NCBI GenBank assembly: GCA_025529335.1
Contig: JAMYHX010000213.1
Coordinates: forward strand, 1 to 64,000
DNA from: Rhizopus sp. PT2906
Taxonomy: Eukaryota; Mucoromycota; Mucoromycetes; Mucorales; Rhizopodaceae
DNA: 64,000 bases
Reading direction: 5' to 3'
Shown piece by piece: positions 11,181 through 22,490 of this stretch. The notes under the pieces were generated by a model that saw nothing but the letters and a program-made list of their open reading frames with translations, was not told the origin of the DNA and did no database searches. Within the stretch, counting starts at the first letter, position 1, and each line of letters begins with the position of its first letter. Made by a program: the position numbers and the translations under genes.

Positions 11181-12842
11181 TTATTTTGTATCACTCGGGA
11201 TTGAATAAGCGGGTGGAGGCTGTTGATCAATTAAAGGCGTGGCTGTCTTGGTTGACAAATATAGTGATTGAGATGCTAATTCCATATCCTTACAAAACGT
11301 ATAATAGCATGAACAAAGGTAAGGATGAGGTTGAGGTTGATCCATTTTGACGTCATCATTCTTGTTCTTTGGTATCTTTTTATCTATTTCAGTAGGTTTA
11401 ATTCCTATTTCGTTATAACTCGGTAATCTTCCATAATCTTCTTTTAGTCTACAATCAAACACGGTTATGGGTGAATCAAGTGTAATCGTCTCTTTCTTTC
11501 TGTCTTTTTCTTTTTCAATCTTGGTCTTGTTCAATCGAAGTAGATGCCATTGATGACGATCGTCACTCGTTGTTGGTGTGGGTAAAGGGGATGAAAAATG
11601 CCTTTGATGATGATGATGAGAAGGTAATGTACGTATGTTGTTTGATATATGCGCTTGAGGTGGTGGTGTTAATGTACCGCTGAGTTCAATGGATTCTATA
11701 CTTGTATTACTATTATTTCTACTCAGGAATTGTCGATGTCCTTCATCATCCACATAGGATAATGTTAAGTTAATTTCTATATGGTGCTTAATCAGTATTT
11801 CTCGTATATAGGTCGTATGGCGTATATGCTGTTGACAGGTAGGTGAAAAGAAGGCTAGACGATGAGCAAAGTCATGAACAAGATCAATCCCTTGTCCATG
11901 TTTATCAAATATCGGTCTTAATTCATCTGTCGTATCATTTACTTCTCCAAACTCGGCTAGTCGAACTGATCCCGCAAATGGCATCGGAAAGACCGTATGG
12001 TCTGTCCTCCATGCTTTCATCTCTGGCACACAATATTTTCTAGACTCAATGCAACTCACTTCCATATGCTCAATACGAGTATGCTTCAGTTGTGGCTCAA
12101 TTACCATGCGAATGTAGAATAGATCTCCTGATGAGAAGGCAGCTGCTTCAATCACTACTTCTATATCACCATAGATCATATGCTTCTCAAATGTTCTAGA
12201 AAGGGTAGCAAGCGAATTATTCGTCAATAGTGAATTAGACATGTAGGTTCGTAATATAAGCACAGGCTTTGACACTGTCCAGTTTGAAAGCATCGCAATA
12301 CCAGGTCGTTGTACTTGAGCTTCGATCACGTGCTTCACTCGTCCAAATGTATCCTCAATTGTCGCTACCGTAGACTACATTATGGTCTGGTTAATATCCT
12401 TTCTGATTGTTTGCTCTCTCTTCTATCTTTTATATTTCTATTTCTCCTTTTTACATTGGGAATCACAAAAGCAAATGAAAATCGATGTGTACCCGCTTGT
12501 AAAACTAGGTTGTTCTTTTCTTGGTTGGGTGCAACTATCTGTACTATCTGTTCTCCAAGCATCTTTTCATGGGTTAAACGAGTGCCTCTTGAGCCGATCC
12601 CTATGAATTTTATGTTGGTTTTATATACATATACATATATATATCTGGCATTTACCTTCTGGCCAATATGTTATAACATGTGACCTTAAAGTGACAGAAA
12701 CATTGGATATCTTGGTTGTCTTTGTCAAGGTCAACACAACGTTACCAGCAAATAGAGTGGACCCATCTTCTGTTGGTAAGCCTCTCAAAATAACTGGTTT
12801 TAAGGGATCGAACCGGAGTTGCCCATGAGAGAGTAATCCCAT
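11181..12842 (-). CDS. alpha-arrestin (ART/Rsp5-adaptor type)
   Basis: Likely adaptor that recruits a Nedd4/Rsp5 ubiquitin ligase to membrane transporters for endocytosis. Three exons, 12842-12656, 12600-12455 and 12374-11181, with introns of 55 and 80 nt, join to 508 residues in frame. The N-terminal arrestin fold is visible (PVILRGLP..GSTLFAGNVVLTLTK, then YWPEGIGSR and HRFSFAFVIPN), followed by the arrestin C-terminal region (FGRVKHVIEAQVQRPG..). Two C-terminal motifs support the Rsp5 link: GRLPSYNEI (an LPSY variant) and PPPAY (canonical PPxY) near the end. A loop of serine and histidine repeats separates the domain from the tail. The cargo is unknown. Confidence 0.88.
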
Positions 12843-12989
12843 AATGAGTTATTTTACAACAGAAATAGAAGAAAAAACAAGTTCCATGACAGGTTGCACG
12901 ACTGAATTTATAAAATTTTTTTATTTTTTTATTCCAAATGTGTAACAGAAAATGAGATCGTCCATTGCTATTCCCTTTTTGTTGCCTTA

Positions 12990-15730
12990 TTATTTTATGC
13001 AAAACATGTCATCAATCTCTGACAATAGTCTTCTCTTGTCTTTTTCTTGTTCTTTTATTTCAATGGGTTCACCATCAATATCCTCAATAGGTTCACCATC
13101 AATATCCTCAATAGGTTCACCATCAATATCCTCAATTGGCTCGCCATCAATATCCTCCATAGGTTCGCCATCAATATTCTCAATTGGCTCACCATCAATA
13201 TCTTCATTCGTCATTACTTCTTGTGTATTAACTGTTTCTAAAGTACCATCATCTTTTCTTAGGAATATCCTTGTTAATTGATCTGTGTAATACTTTGGAA
13301 AGATCATCCAATTCTCCCAAACATTTATCACTGCAAAAATGTATTTCTACAAAACAAAGTGAGTGACTTAATTACTATAATAATAATAATAATAATCTAA
13401 TTACCCTCATTTGCTCTGCTTTTAACCTTGCATTGATGGATCGATAAATTGAATTGAAATGCTCAAACAGCGACGGCAATTGGGATTCAAACCTAGACCT
13501 CTATGTGAATAACCAATACGACCTTTTTTACTACTAAGCCTTACTCTACGCGATATTTCCATGCATTTGATACATGTACACTGCTATTATGTAGAATATC
13601 AGATATCAGATACAGTCTTGCTAGTTTCACCGATAATGGTACATCAGGTACAAGTATTGATTTGCAAAGAATGCTCACAATCTATTAAAGTTGGTAACGT
13701 GTTCATTAGAGCAGATATATCAAATACCTCGGTAGCCGCATCAGAATGATCAATAGCAAATGCCATCGCTCGAGCAATGGTTCCTCTTTGAAATGTAACT
13801 TCTCTCAAAATAACAGCTAATCTCTGTTTAGCTATCTTTCCCAACGTACCCTTGTCTACTTTTTCATTTTCTGCTTGTTCATCCTCTGTATCAAAACCTG
13901 GATCTTCTGTGTACTGCTTTTGTTTAGTATCTAAACTATCAATTTCTACTTTTCTTCAAACCTCATCTACAAATGGTAGCTCAGGTGGTATCCACCAAGC
14001 ACCTCCTTCAAACATTTGAAATGGTTCATCGTTCCATCGAGACTTTGTGTCTCCTTGTAACATTGAATATAACTTCCATCTGTAATAGATGTGTTCTGGT
14101 GACTATATACCATGTTCTAGCCAATAAGATCACCCTTTAAGAATGTGTTTTCACTTACTATATTATCAAACAAGAATTTAAATTGTGGGTTATTTTGCTC
14201 TTTTTGCATGATGATTTCCTGTTTTTGGCTCATTAGACATACCCGCTTTTACTAAAGTTATCATACCTCAAACATTGGCCCATATACAAGCACACGTTCA
14301 ATCATCCTGTGTATAAGTCGAAGTGTGTTTATATCTGTCGGTTTTGTAACACGAACAACTGCTCTCGGCCGTGAATTCTAACCGTAAAAAAGTTAGTACA
14401 TGTAAAGATAAAGATATTTGTATCTACCACGCCCGGCTGACCAGGATCTATCTGTGCATTAAAAGGAAGTCCTGTCTTGGTAGTCGTTGTTGCTTTTTCC
14501 AACACTGCGTAACAAACATTAGCATGTACATATACGATTCATTGATAAATGTACCAAATACAGGTTCTGCTGGCAAAGCAACTGCCTTGCCCCATCCGAC
14601 ACGCAATTTGAACCCTTCGAGTTCAATTCCGTTCAGGTTCTTGATTGCTTCTGCTGCGTCACTTCGCTTCATAAAGCAAACAAACCCGTTGTTCCTTCCT
14701 TTATCTTTTTCATCTTGAGTACGTGGCCACATGATCTTGACAGATGCAATCGGACCGTATTTTCCAAATTCCTGACAGAGACCCAACTCGGTCACGCTTG
14801 GATGAATGTTACTCACAAATAAGTTGGTCGATAAAGGATCACCGTCGCCAAAGACAGAATCGTCTGGTCTCAATAATTTAGAAAAACAAGCTGTATATAA
14901 AACATGTACGTGCAATAAATAGTATACCAGTTGTTGTTATAGTCTCTGATGATTTCGCGCTGTTACGAACTTGCTGCTCTCTAGTCAAGGGCATTAGAGA
15001 GGAACATTGCTTATCAAGCCCATATCATTTACTTTTTGATTTCCTCCAAAAACGTATCCAAGTTACGCTTTTGAGACTTGGATTTCTTTAATTTGGCCAA
15101 TTGATCTTCATCATCGTCTTCTTCGTCATCTTCTTCTTTTGATTGATATTGATCAAGTGAGTATAATTTTGATGTGCTTTCACTAGCCTTGACAAATGGC
15201 ATCGCTTTGAACATCGGTTTAGGAGGAGGGGGAGGAGGAGAGGGAGAAGAAGAAGGTGCATTATTGATGGTATCTACAATATAATAAGTCTTCTGTTATT
15301 TCTGACATCATATCTTATTTAACTTGTTGCAGGATTCAAAGTGCCTGCTTTGACAAATGAAGTTGTTCCTAATTTGTATGATACCGGTTCTTGGAAAGAT
15401 GCTACAAATTCTGCATAAACTTTGGCAGCCTCCAAAGATTCTTGCTGTATTATGACTCGATTAGAAAACAATAAAGAAAACAAGTGTTTGTAGACATGCC
15501 TGTTTCTTTAGATCAATCTCTTCTTTGCGTTTCTCAAATGCTGATTTCTTTTGTCTGCCTACAGAATAGGCTTGTAATTTGGAAGCTGGAATAGTCTAAT
15601 TCCCAATCTCATCAGTATATACATTTAACATTCTTGCTTTTTTTTTATCAAGAGTTACTTTAAGTGGTGGTGCTTCTAGTTCCTCTTCTTCGACTGATTC
15701 AGATCGTTCTCTCTTTCTTTTTTCACTCAT
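12990..15730 (-). CDS. U2 snRNP-associated SURP-motif protein (SR140/U2SURP-like)
   Basis: Pre-mRNA splicing factor associated with the U2 snRNP. The gene is broken by about a dozen short introns; checked ones are 15596-15658 (63 nt), 15445-15499 (55 nt, GC-AG) and a 45-nt intron near 13920-13965 that removes an apparent TGA. Domains in order: N-terminal basic/acidic segment with PASKLQAYSVG and AAKVYAEFVASF, an acidic/lysine linker, an RRM (about 14830-14585: TNLFVSNIHPSVTELGLCQEFGKYGPIASVKIMWPRT), a SURP module (RLIHRMIERVLVYGPMFE..FKFLF, then YYRWKLYSMLQG), a CID-like region (LAVILREVTFQRGTIARAMAFAIDHSDAATE..VKLARLYLISDILHNSS) and a C-terminal DGEPI repeat. The human RS-rich tail is absent. 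Only some exon borders were checked to the base, so the extent is firmer than the internal structure. Confidence 0.9.
13066..13209 (-). repeat. 24-nt tandem repeat (6 copies) coding an EDIDGEPI array
   Basis: Six head-to-tail 24-nt units (ggttcaccatcaatatcctcaata on the plus strand) code on the minus strand for DIDGEPIE-type octapeptides in the last exon of the SR140-like gene. The copies differ at several bases, mostly silent or conservative. Animal and plant SR140 proteins carry related D-D/L-D-G-x-P-I repeats in the same place, so the array is part of the protein and not a CRISPR or satellite. Confidence 0.9.
15445..15499 (-). other. GC-AG intron in the SR140-like gene
   Basis: Reading on the minus strand, exon 2 ends AAACAG and the next bases are GCATGT; the intron closes with ATACAG. 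Using this GC donor is the only way found to keep the frame between EEIDLKKQ and QESLEAAKVYAEF, since reading through gives a stop. GC-AG introns are a known minor class. Confidence 0.7.
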
Positions 15731-16190
15731 GTGGGGAAGAAAAGAGGGAAAAAATGAGAAAGAGTGACTTTTTTCTACGGCGGGGCAGGATTAAAGGATC
15801 CACTTGTTGGATAATCAAGCGTTTCCTGTATGCAGGAATGCCCTCTTAAAGGACTACTCTTTTTGCACCAGCACTATTTCAATGCTCTAATGTAGCTATT
15901 TTAGCTCAGTGCAACAAGTCAAGTAGAAATTTATGCCTTCATCATATCTTCGAACTAATGACTACTACTCTCTTTCACATTATTTATAAAGAATAAACTC
16001 AGGCTACTCATATAATATCTGTCTCTCTCTCTCTCTCACTCTCTCTTTCTTTTCACACACTAAAAAAGGTTTAAGCAGACAATCACAATGCGTGCTTTAT
16101 TATTTATATTTGTTTGTGTATCTTGATATTATTTAGCATGTACCATCTTGGTTATTACTTCCCCTTTTCTTCTCTTTTACAAACACACAT
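15731..16190. promoter_or_regulatory. divergent intergenic region, SR140-like / amino-acid transporter
   Basis: The 460-bp gap separates two genes transcribed away from each other, so it must hold both promoters. It contains a (TC)n tract at 16019-16050 and TTTT-rich stretches, with no coding signal or RNA gene. Confidence 0.45.
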
Positions 16191-17763
16191 ATGAACAAAG
16201 ATATTCGATACCTTGACATAGATAGATCATCTAGCTCTAGTAGCATATCCATATTATACCGAGATACAATGGCTGTAAGTGGTGATGAAGAGGGCCACTG
16301 CTATTACGACATGTACTCTTCAAGCGAAACAAGTACGTTTGTTTCCAGCGACAAGGTTCAATACAGCTCGATTGACATCAAAGATGATCATCAACCTTGT
16401 TCTTTCTGGGGCGCCTCTCTAAACCTAATTAATGCCATGATGGGCACTGGTATCCTAGGATTGCCGCTTGCCCTTCACCTTTGTGGCATATGGCTTGGTT
16501 TGACACTTTCGGTTGGGGTTGCCTACATGACCTGCATGATCATGCATATCACTATCCTGTGCGGACAAAGAGCACACGCATTCAGCCTAATGGAACTCTG
16601 TCGAGTATTGACTGGGAAAACAGTTGCAATCGTTCTCAATTGTATTATATTTCTTCATACAGCAGGAACAGCAGCGTCTTACTATATTAGTACGTGTTTA
16701 TGTATAAAGTAAACAGTAATGCTGAATGTATTATATATATATAGTCTTGGGAGAGATGATGCCTCAGCTGCTGAAATCTATGTTTCCGGGAATTGCTTGC
16801 TACATCAATAAACGGAACGTGGTCCTGGTATTCGGTTTATGTTGCGTAAGTGTTCTTATCTACATGATATCATATTAAAAACCTTTAATAGACGTTGCCA
16901 TTAAGTTTAACGCGCTCAACTACCTGTTTGGCCAAATGGTCTGCTGTATCTTTATTCATCCTATTGGCCATGACAGTTGGTGTATTGATTCGTGTGCCAG
17001 CCTATTATGATTCTGATAATGTTGATCTTCGTTTTACAAGGCCGACGGATCCCTTCAGAGGATTGGCCATCATGAGCCTATGCTTTGGCTGTGCTCCTAA
17101 TCTGTTTGGTATCTACGTTACCTCTAAACGCGCATTATGGCCAAAGACATGCTATTTAGCGATTCTAATCGCGTACATTATCAATGTGTCATTTGGAGTT
17201 TTGGCTTATTTATGCTTTGGTAAACTAGTACAAGACAATGTTTTACTCAATTTCCCAAGAGATGACTTTATTATTCAATGGATCAACATCACTTTAAGCT
17301 TATTTATGGTGCTTACTCTACCGTAAGATATAGATGTATTTATAATAGCAACCATAGTCATATGTTACCTTCCCCCCCCCCTAGTCTATGTATTCACCCC
17401 TGTCGAGAGGCTACAATGATGATGTTTGGTATATCAATCCATGGTGCAACAAACAAACAACATTACCTCATCACATTTGGTGTGCTTGCCATCATTTTAT
17501 ATGCTGGGTGTACACTTGACTCACTTGGAAAAGTATATGACATTCTCGGAGGATTTTCGACCATCACTTTAGGTATGACCCGGTTAAAAGTCCTCCATCA
17601 CTATACTTACGACGCATGTGTGTCTTTAGGTTTTTTCTTGCCTGGTTTAGCATACTTGACATTATTTAGATTTGATGAATCACGGATACTATATATCACT
17701 TCTATTTTAGCTGTGACTATGAGTATTCCTATCATTTATTTTTCCCTTAAAAACGTATTTTAA
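16191..17763 (+). CDS. amino-acid/auxin permease family transporter (AVT/SLC38-like)
   Basis: Multi-pass transporter of the AAAP family, probably moving neutral amino acids across the vacuolar or plasma membrane. Four exons, 16191-16689, 16745-16845, 16892-17322 and 17385-17763, join in frame to 469 residues. A serine-rich cytosolic N-terminus of about 70 residues is followed by the family opening signature (ASLNLINAMMGTGILGLPLAL) and about ten further hydrophobic segments. The motif TLPLCIHPCREATMM, formed across intron 3, fits the family's conserved TFP..xxRE block. An alternative start lies at 16269 (MAVSGDEEG). The substrate cannot be told from sequence alone. Confidence 0.88.
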
Positions 17764-18192
17764 AAATATAAGTTTTTTTTTTGGGGGAATATAGAAAACG
17801 ACAGCTTGGCATGACTACTGATTATTGTGTTCTTGAGTGTGACAGAAGGTGGAAAAAAGATACGTGTAATCAATTAAGGACATGTGTAACAAGTAACCGG
17901 ATAGAAATAGCGACCTTAAAAAAAAACTATAAAATGATGGGGGATTGTATATTTTATTCTCTTTATCTTTTTTTTTTCCTTTTAAAAACCCTTGCTTCTT
18001 CTAAAGCGTTCTTTTTTTTCTTGGAAAACTCTATTCAACTTTTTCAAAACGGTAAAGTTTATAAAAGCATGAAATAGAAAACAAGGTCATAATGGTTTTT
18101 CACTAGTTTGCAAATCTTCTCGCTTCGACTCATAACCCCCACAGAGGCTATCAACGCTGCAGTGACCGACCTAAAATAGAACATTAATTACC
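17764..18192 (+). promoter_or_regulatory. upstream region of INO1
   Basis: This 429-bp gap holds the 3' flank of the transporter and the promoter and leader of INO1. It is T-rich with several TTTTCTTTT tracts. I saw no good match to the yeast inositol-response element (CATGTGAAAT), so regulation by inositol through that element is not supported here. Confidence 0.4.
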
Positions 18193-19833
18193 ATGGCTCC
18201 TTCTACTGATACTACTACTACTACTACTGCTACTACTAATAACACTGCAATCACTCCACACTTGATCAAAGTAAACTCACCTAATGTCACGTACACTGAT
18301 GAGCACATCTTGAGCAAGTACTCTTATTCAAACACTTTAATCACCAAACAGCCCGACGGCTCCTTATTGGCTGAACCTACTGAAACTTCATTCGATTTCA
18401 AGACTGACTGCAAAGTACCTCGTCTTGGGTAAGTTATTTGTGACATGAGGAAAGAATATAAGCTAATATCAAACAGTTTGATGATGGTCGGTTGGGGTGG
18501 CAATAATGGATCTACCTTGACAGCTGCCATTTTGGCTCACAAGAACAATATCTCTTGGCACACCAAAAGAGGAATTCAAAAGCCCAATTACTTTGGCTCT
18601 GTCACTCAAGCTTCCACTGTCCGTTTGGGCATAGACGCTGAGGGAAATGATGTCTATGTCCCTCTGAACAAGATCTTGCCTATGGTCAACCCTACTGATT
18701 TTGTCATTGGCGGTTGGGATATCTCGGGTAAGAACTTGGCTGATGCCATGGAACGTGCCCAAGTGCTCGACTATGATCTTCAACGCCAAGTGGCCGATGA
18801 GATGCGTCAGATGGTACCACTTCCTTCTATTTACTACCCTGACTTTATTGCTGCCAATCAGTCTGACCGTGCTGATAACTTGATCCCTGGCGAAGACAAG
18901 CGTGCCCATGCTGATCAAATTCGTAAAGACATTCGTGATTTCAAGGCAGCCAACCATTTGGACAAGGTCATTGTTATCTGGACAGCCAATACCGAAAGAT
19001 ATGCTGAACTGTTGGAAGGTGTCAATGACACGGCTGACAACTTTTTGAAGTCAGTCAAGGAATCTCATCCTGAGATTGCTCCTTCTTCCATCTTTGCCTT
19101 GGCTTGTATTGAGGAAGGCGTTCCTTTCATCAATGGCTCTCCTCAAAACACCTTTGTTCCCGGTCTTATTCAATTGGCAGAGCGTCACCGCGCTTTCATC
19201 GGCGGTGATGATTTCAAATCTGGTCAAACCAAGATGAAGTCTGCCTTGGTTGACTTTTTGGTCAATGCTGGTATTAAGCCTGTGGCTATCACTTCTTACA
19301 ACCATTTGGGTAATAACGATGGTAAGAACTTGTCTTCTCACAAGCAATTCAGATCCAAGGAAATATCCAAGTCTACTGTTGTTGATGATATGGTCGCTGC
19401 CAACCATATTCTTTACGAAAAGGATGAACACCCTGATCATACTGTTGTCATCAAGTATGTTCCTTCCGTAGGTGACTCTAAGCGTGCCCTGGATGAGTAC
19501 GAATGTGATATCTTCATGGGTGGTCGTCAATCTATCTCTCTTTACAATGTCTGTGAAGACTCTTTGTTGGCTTCTCCCTTGATCATTGATCTTGTTGTCA
19601 TGGCTGAGTTGATGACTCGTATTGAATACAAGACAGGTGAAATGACCAAGTACAGTTCTTTCCATAGTGTCTTATCCATCTTGAGTTACATGCTCAAGGC
19701 TCCCATGGTTACCCCTGGTACCCCCGTTGTCAACGCTTTGAGCCGTCAACGTTCAGCTATTGAAAATCTCTTTAGAGCCTGCATTGGCTTGTCCCCCAAT
19801 AGCGAAATGGGTTTGGAACACAAGATTTGGTAA
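18193..19833 (+). CDS. INO1: inositol-3-phosphate synthase
   Basis: Converts glucose 6-phosphate to inositol 3-phosphate with NAD, the first step of de novo inositol synthesis. Exons 18193-18428 and 18477-19833, with a 48-nt intron, give 530 residues, the usual length. The intron splits the NAD-binding glycine loop, which reads [17 protein letters not shown] after splicing. Other family blocks are [72 protein letters not shown] and [14 protein letters not shown], which line the active site. The N-terminus is a threonine run from an (ACT)n repeat. The stop lies only 32 bp from the stop of the convergent GET4 gene, so their 3' UTRs probably overlap. Confidence 0.97.
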
Positions 19834-19865
19834 ATTTATTGTTGAAAAAATAAAGTCTTTATTTG

Positions 19866-21081
19866 TTAATCAAGATCCACTCTGGGTGCACTTCCAATTT
19901 GAGGTGCTCCACTACCACCGCCAAATAAACTGGCCATCATTTCCTGAATCATATTAGCCTGCTTCTTTGGCTTGGGAATATTAAAGTACACAAGTCCAAT
20001 ATCGTCCATGAGTTCAATAAAGTGGGGTTCTGATCCATACAAGCCCTGGTAATTTAATTTGAGCTGTTGGAATAAATCTGACGCATCGCGCTGTACGGTC
20101 AGCAACACCAATTGTGTAAAGTTGATCCAGGAATCACTGTAAACGTCCACAGGGGTAGGCTCGTCTGCAGGTGCACGGCGTACTTTAGACTCAGCTACCT
20201 TTGGCTGTGACCCTGCCTTGATAAAGTTGGTAAAGGCTAGATTGGCATAGTGGATATCCTTGGATGCTACATATCTAAAGCAAGGTTAGTATTACCTTTA
20301 AAACTAAGGATAATATACTTACTGTAATACTATTCTTGCAAGGAAAAAGCCCTTATTTGTCTGCTTTTCTTCTGTAGCCCATTCATAAACCATTGTACCT
20401 AATAAAGCTGCACTATGATCTGTTCCTAGAATCAAGTGCTCTTCAGCTTGACTATATTTTTTCTCTTTTTGACACATGTCAGCTATTTTGAATATGCCTT
20501 ATCCTATTTCTATTACCGTGGTAGAGCATGGTGCCTACAAAATCATGCAACTCGGGGTCTCCGTCAGGAAACTGTTCATGATTCTTTGTCCATCTAAAGA
20601 AACACGTTAATAAAGGCAAAAAAGAGAAAGAAAATCATTACCTAATCGCATTACTAATAAATGTCTTTCGACCAGCTTCGTTTGGTGGGAACAAGTTCAA
20701 TATCTCGACAATACGGTCTTTTGCGACATGTAAGTTTTTTTTTCTCTTTCTTTCATATCTTTTTATTTACCTAATGATGCTTCATCTACAGGTAAATTGG
20801 CAGATTTGTACGTGTCCAGCATGTAATTGGCTAGATCAGATCCAGAACCATTTTGTTTATGCTGTAATAATAAAATGGCGCCATCGTGTAAAAGATGAAT
20901 AGTGTCTTTATATTTTTGTTGCTTATTATATCTATCTTTTATTTAAGTACCTTTGCTTTATTTATTTGTGTATTTACCTTCTAGCAACTGTTCTGTACAT
21001 CTGATGTGCTTCATAATAGTTGCCATTATTGACAGATTCTCTCAACTTTTGTAATGTCTTTTCAGTTCCTTTACTGGCCAT
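19866..21081 (-). CDS. GET4: Get4-like tail-anchored protein insertion factor
   Basis: Cytosolic Get4, which with Get5 passes tail-anchored proteins from Sgt2 to Get3 for insertion in the ER. The gene starts at 21081 (MASKGTEKTLQKLRESVNNGNYYEAHQMY) and is read through about five short introns. Recognisable blocks are the N-terminal helical repeats (HQMYRTVARR), DTIHLLHDGAILLLQ, FPPNEAGRKTFISNAIRW, DHSAALLGTMVYEWA and the C-terminal NFTQLVLLTVQRDASDLFQQL followed by the short tail that ends in a small Gly-rich segment. Family match is by conserved blocks; exon borders were not all checked. It is convergent with INO1. Confidence 0.85.
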
Positions 21082-21327
21082 TGTGTACACAGTCAAAAAG
21101 AAAAAGAGAGAGGAGAAAAAAATAGAAGCTATGCACAATTATGGAAAATTTGTTTGGAGTTTGAATCCTGTCATTCATGAATAATAAAAGAAAGACACCT
21201 TCATTGCAGTCTTATCTAAGCAAATAAGGCGCTCTGTGTGTGTGTAGAGCCTTAGATTGAACTAAAATATATAAAATATCCCGATATGAATTTTATCTTT
21301 TTTCTTCTTCTTTTATCTCAACCTGCT
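21082..21327. promoter_or_regulatory. divergent promoter region, GET4 / ankyrin gene
   Basis: About 250 bp between two divergent start codons. A TATA-like string (aatatataaaatat) lies near 21262-21276 upstream of the ankyrin gene. No RNA gene is present. Confidence 0.4.
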
Positions 21328-22449
21328 ATGCCTACTGTATTCAGTCGTACATTTGCCTTGCTCAATAATATCAAGCCTCCTCCTCATGATCACATCCTGG
21401 ATAGTCGAGTCATTCAAGCAGGAATTGAAATTGAAGATGGACATATCTCCATTGAATTGGAAGCACCCGTGACGAAACCTGATATATCTATCTGGAAAGC
21501 TGCTGAACTAGGCGATTTACAGGCACTTCAATACTACATCGAAAACACCAAAAGCATCGACCTGGCCACTCTCTTGAACACAAGAGACCCAGATACGGAC
21601 TGTACGCTGCTTCATCTTGTTCTTTCTAATGCACGAACTCATAGAAACTCCATATTGCCCATCATCAAACTACTTCTCGATCATGGAGCAGATGCAACTA
21701 CATGCAACATATATAATGTCCAAGCGATCCATATGGTTCCTTTACATTGTCCTTACCAGCCACTACTCTGTCTCGAGGCCTTGCTAAATCATAAGGCTAA
21801 TCCTAATGCATCTGACGGAGACGGATGGACACCGCTCCATTACGCCGCTCGGTTCTGTCAGCCACCGGACGAAGCCATTGAACTTTTAGTTTCCCGTGGT
21901 GCAGATGTCAACCGTCGTGACTCGAGCCGCAAGACACCCTTGTTTTGCTTACTTGCCAACGGTGACTATCCTCATGCATTAGATTACCTTATTCATTCGG
22001 CCAAGGCAGATATCACCCTCTTGGGCGACATTGTCAATCCTACCACGCGTCAGACTTGTTCAGCAAGCATAGTTCTTCAAGCAGTCAAGTATAATCGGAT
22101 AGAATGTCTATCCATGATCCTTAGGTCCAAGACGGCCATGGCACAACTTAAACAAGTCATCACGCGTGAAGAGCTTCAGGTGGCCCATGAGTTTATCAAG
22201 GGACATCATCAAATGCAATTGATCCTTCAAGGGCTAGAAGACTCACTCGAAAAGTACTCTGATTCTTTGCTGCATGCACCAACCGTGAAGGACAAACGGG
22301 GTGTCCTACGTCGTCCGTCTGTTATGACAGTCATTGACCTTCTTCGACATAGATCGATGGGTCAGTCAGATAGTAACAAGATACTTAAAAAAGTCAATCA
22401 GTTTATGCGACGCACTAAAAGCGAATCAACTCATAGCAATAGAAAATAA
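21328..22449 (+). CDS. ankyrin-repeat protein
   Basis: Single-exon gene coding 373 residues from the ATG at 21328 (MPTVFSRTFALLNN). An upstream in-frame ATG at 21286 would add a hydrophobic stretch, but that stretch is a CT-rich leader and unlikely to be coding. About five ankyrin repeats span residues 55-240, with readable units such as CTLLHLVLSN..IIKLLLDHGADATT, GWTPLHYAARF..EAIELLVSRGADVNR and KTPLFCLLANGDYPHALDYLI. The C-terminus is basic and Ser/Thr-rich (RRPSVMTVIDLLRHRS). Ankyrin repeats bind other proteins; nothing in the sequence names a partner or pathway. Confidence 0.85.
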   Translation: MPTVFSRTFALLNNIKPPPHDHILDSRVIQAGIEIEDGHISIELEAPVTKPDISIWKAAELGDLQALQYYIENTKSIDLATLLNTRDPDTDCTLLHLVLSNARTHRNSILPIIKLLLDHGADATTCNIYNVQAIHMVPLHCPYQPLLCLEALLNHKANPNASDGDGWTPLHYAARFCQPPDEAIELLVSRGADVNRRDSSRKTPLFCLLANGDYPHALDYLIHSAKADITLLGDIVNPTTRQTCSASIVLQAVKYNRIECLSMILRSKTAMAQLKQVITREELQVAHEFIKGHHQMQLILQGLEDSLEKYSDSLLHAPTVKDKRGVLRRPSVMTVIDLLRHRSMGQSDSNKILKKVNQFMRRTKSESTHSNRK

Positions 22450-22490
22450 AATAGGATACATACATATACACATATTTTTATTTTTTTTTT

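Noticed and set aside
13066..13209. CRISPR-like regular repeat
   Set aside because: The repeats are directly abutting, have no spacers and code for the DGEP array; this is a eukaryotic genome.
13476..13494. tRNA-like B-box (ggtttgaatccc on the minus strand)
   Set aside because: It lies inside an SR140-like exon (RFESQLPSL) and no tRNA stem or A-box can be drawn around it.
13955..13957. in-frame TGA in the SR140-like gene (minus strand)
   Set aside because: A 45-nt GT-AG intron with a TACTAA branch-like sequence removes it and restores the frame (..VDE/QYTEDPGF..).
19051..19665. 204-codon frame antisense to INO1
   Set aside because: Shadow frame of a biased gene; no domain or start context.
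21286..21327. Upstream ATG giving a signal-like leader to the ankyrin protein
   Set aside because: The extra residues come from a T/C-rich leader; the ATG at 21328 starts the conserved-looking part.
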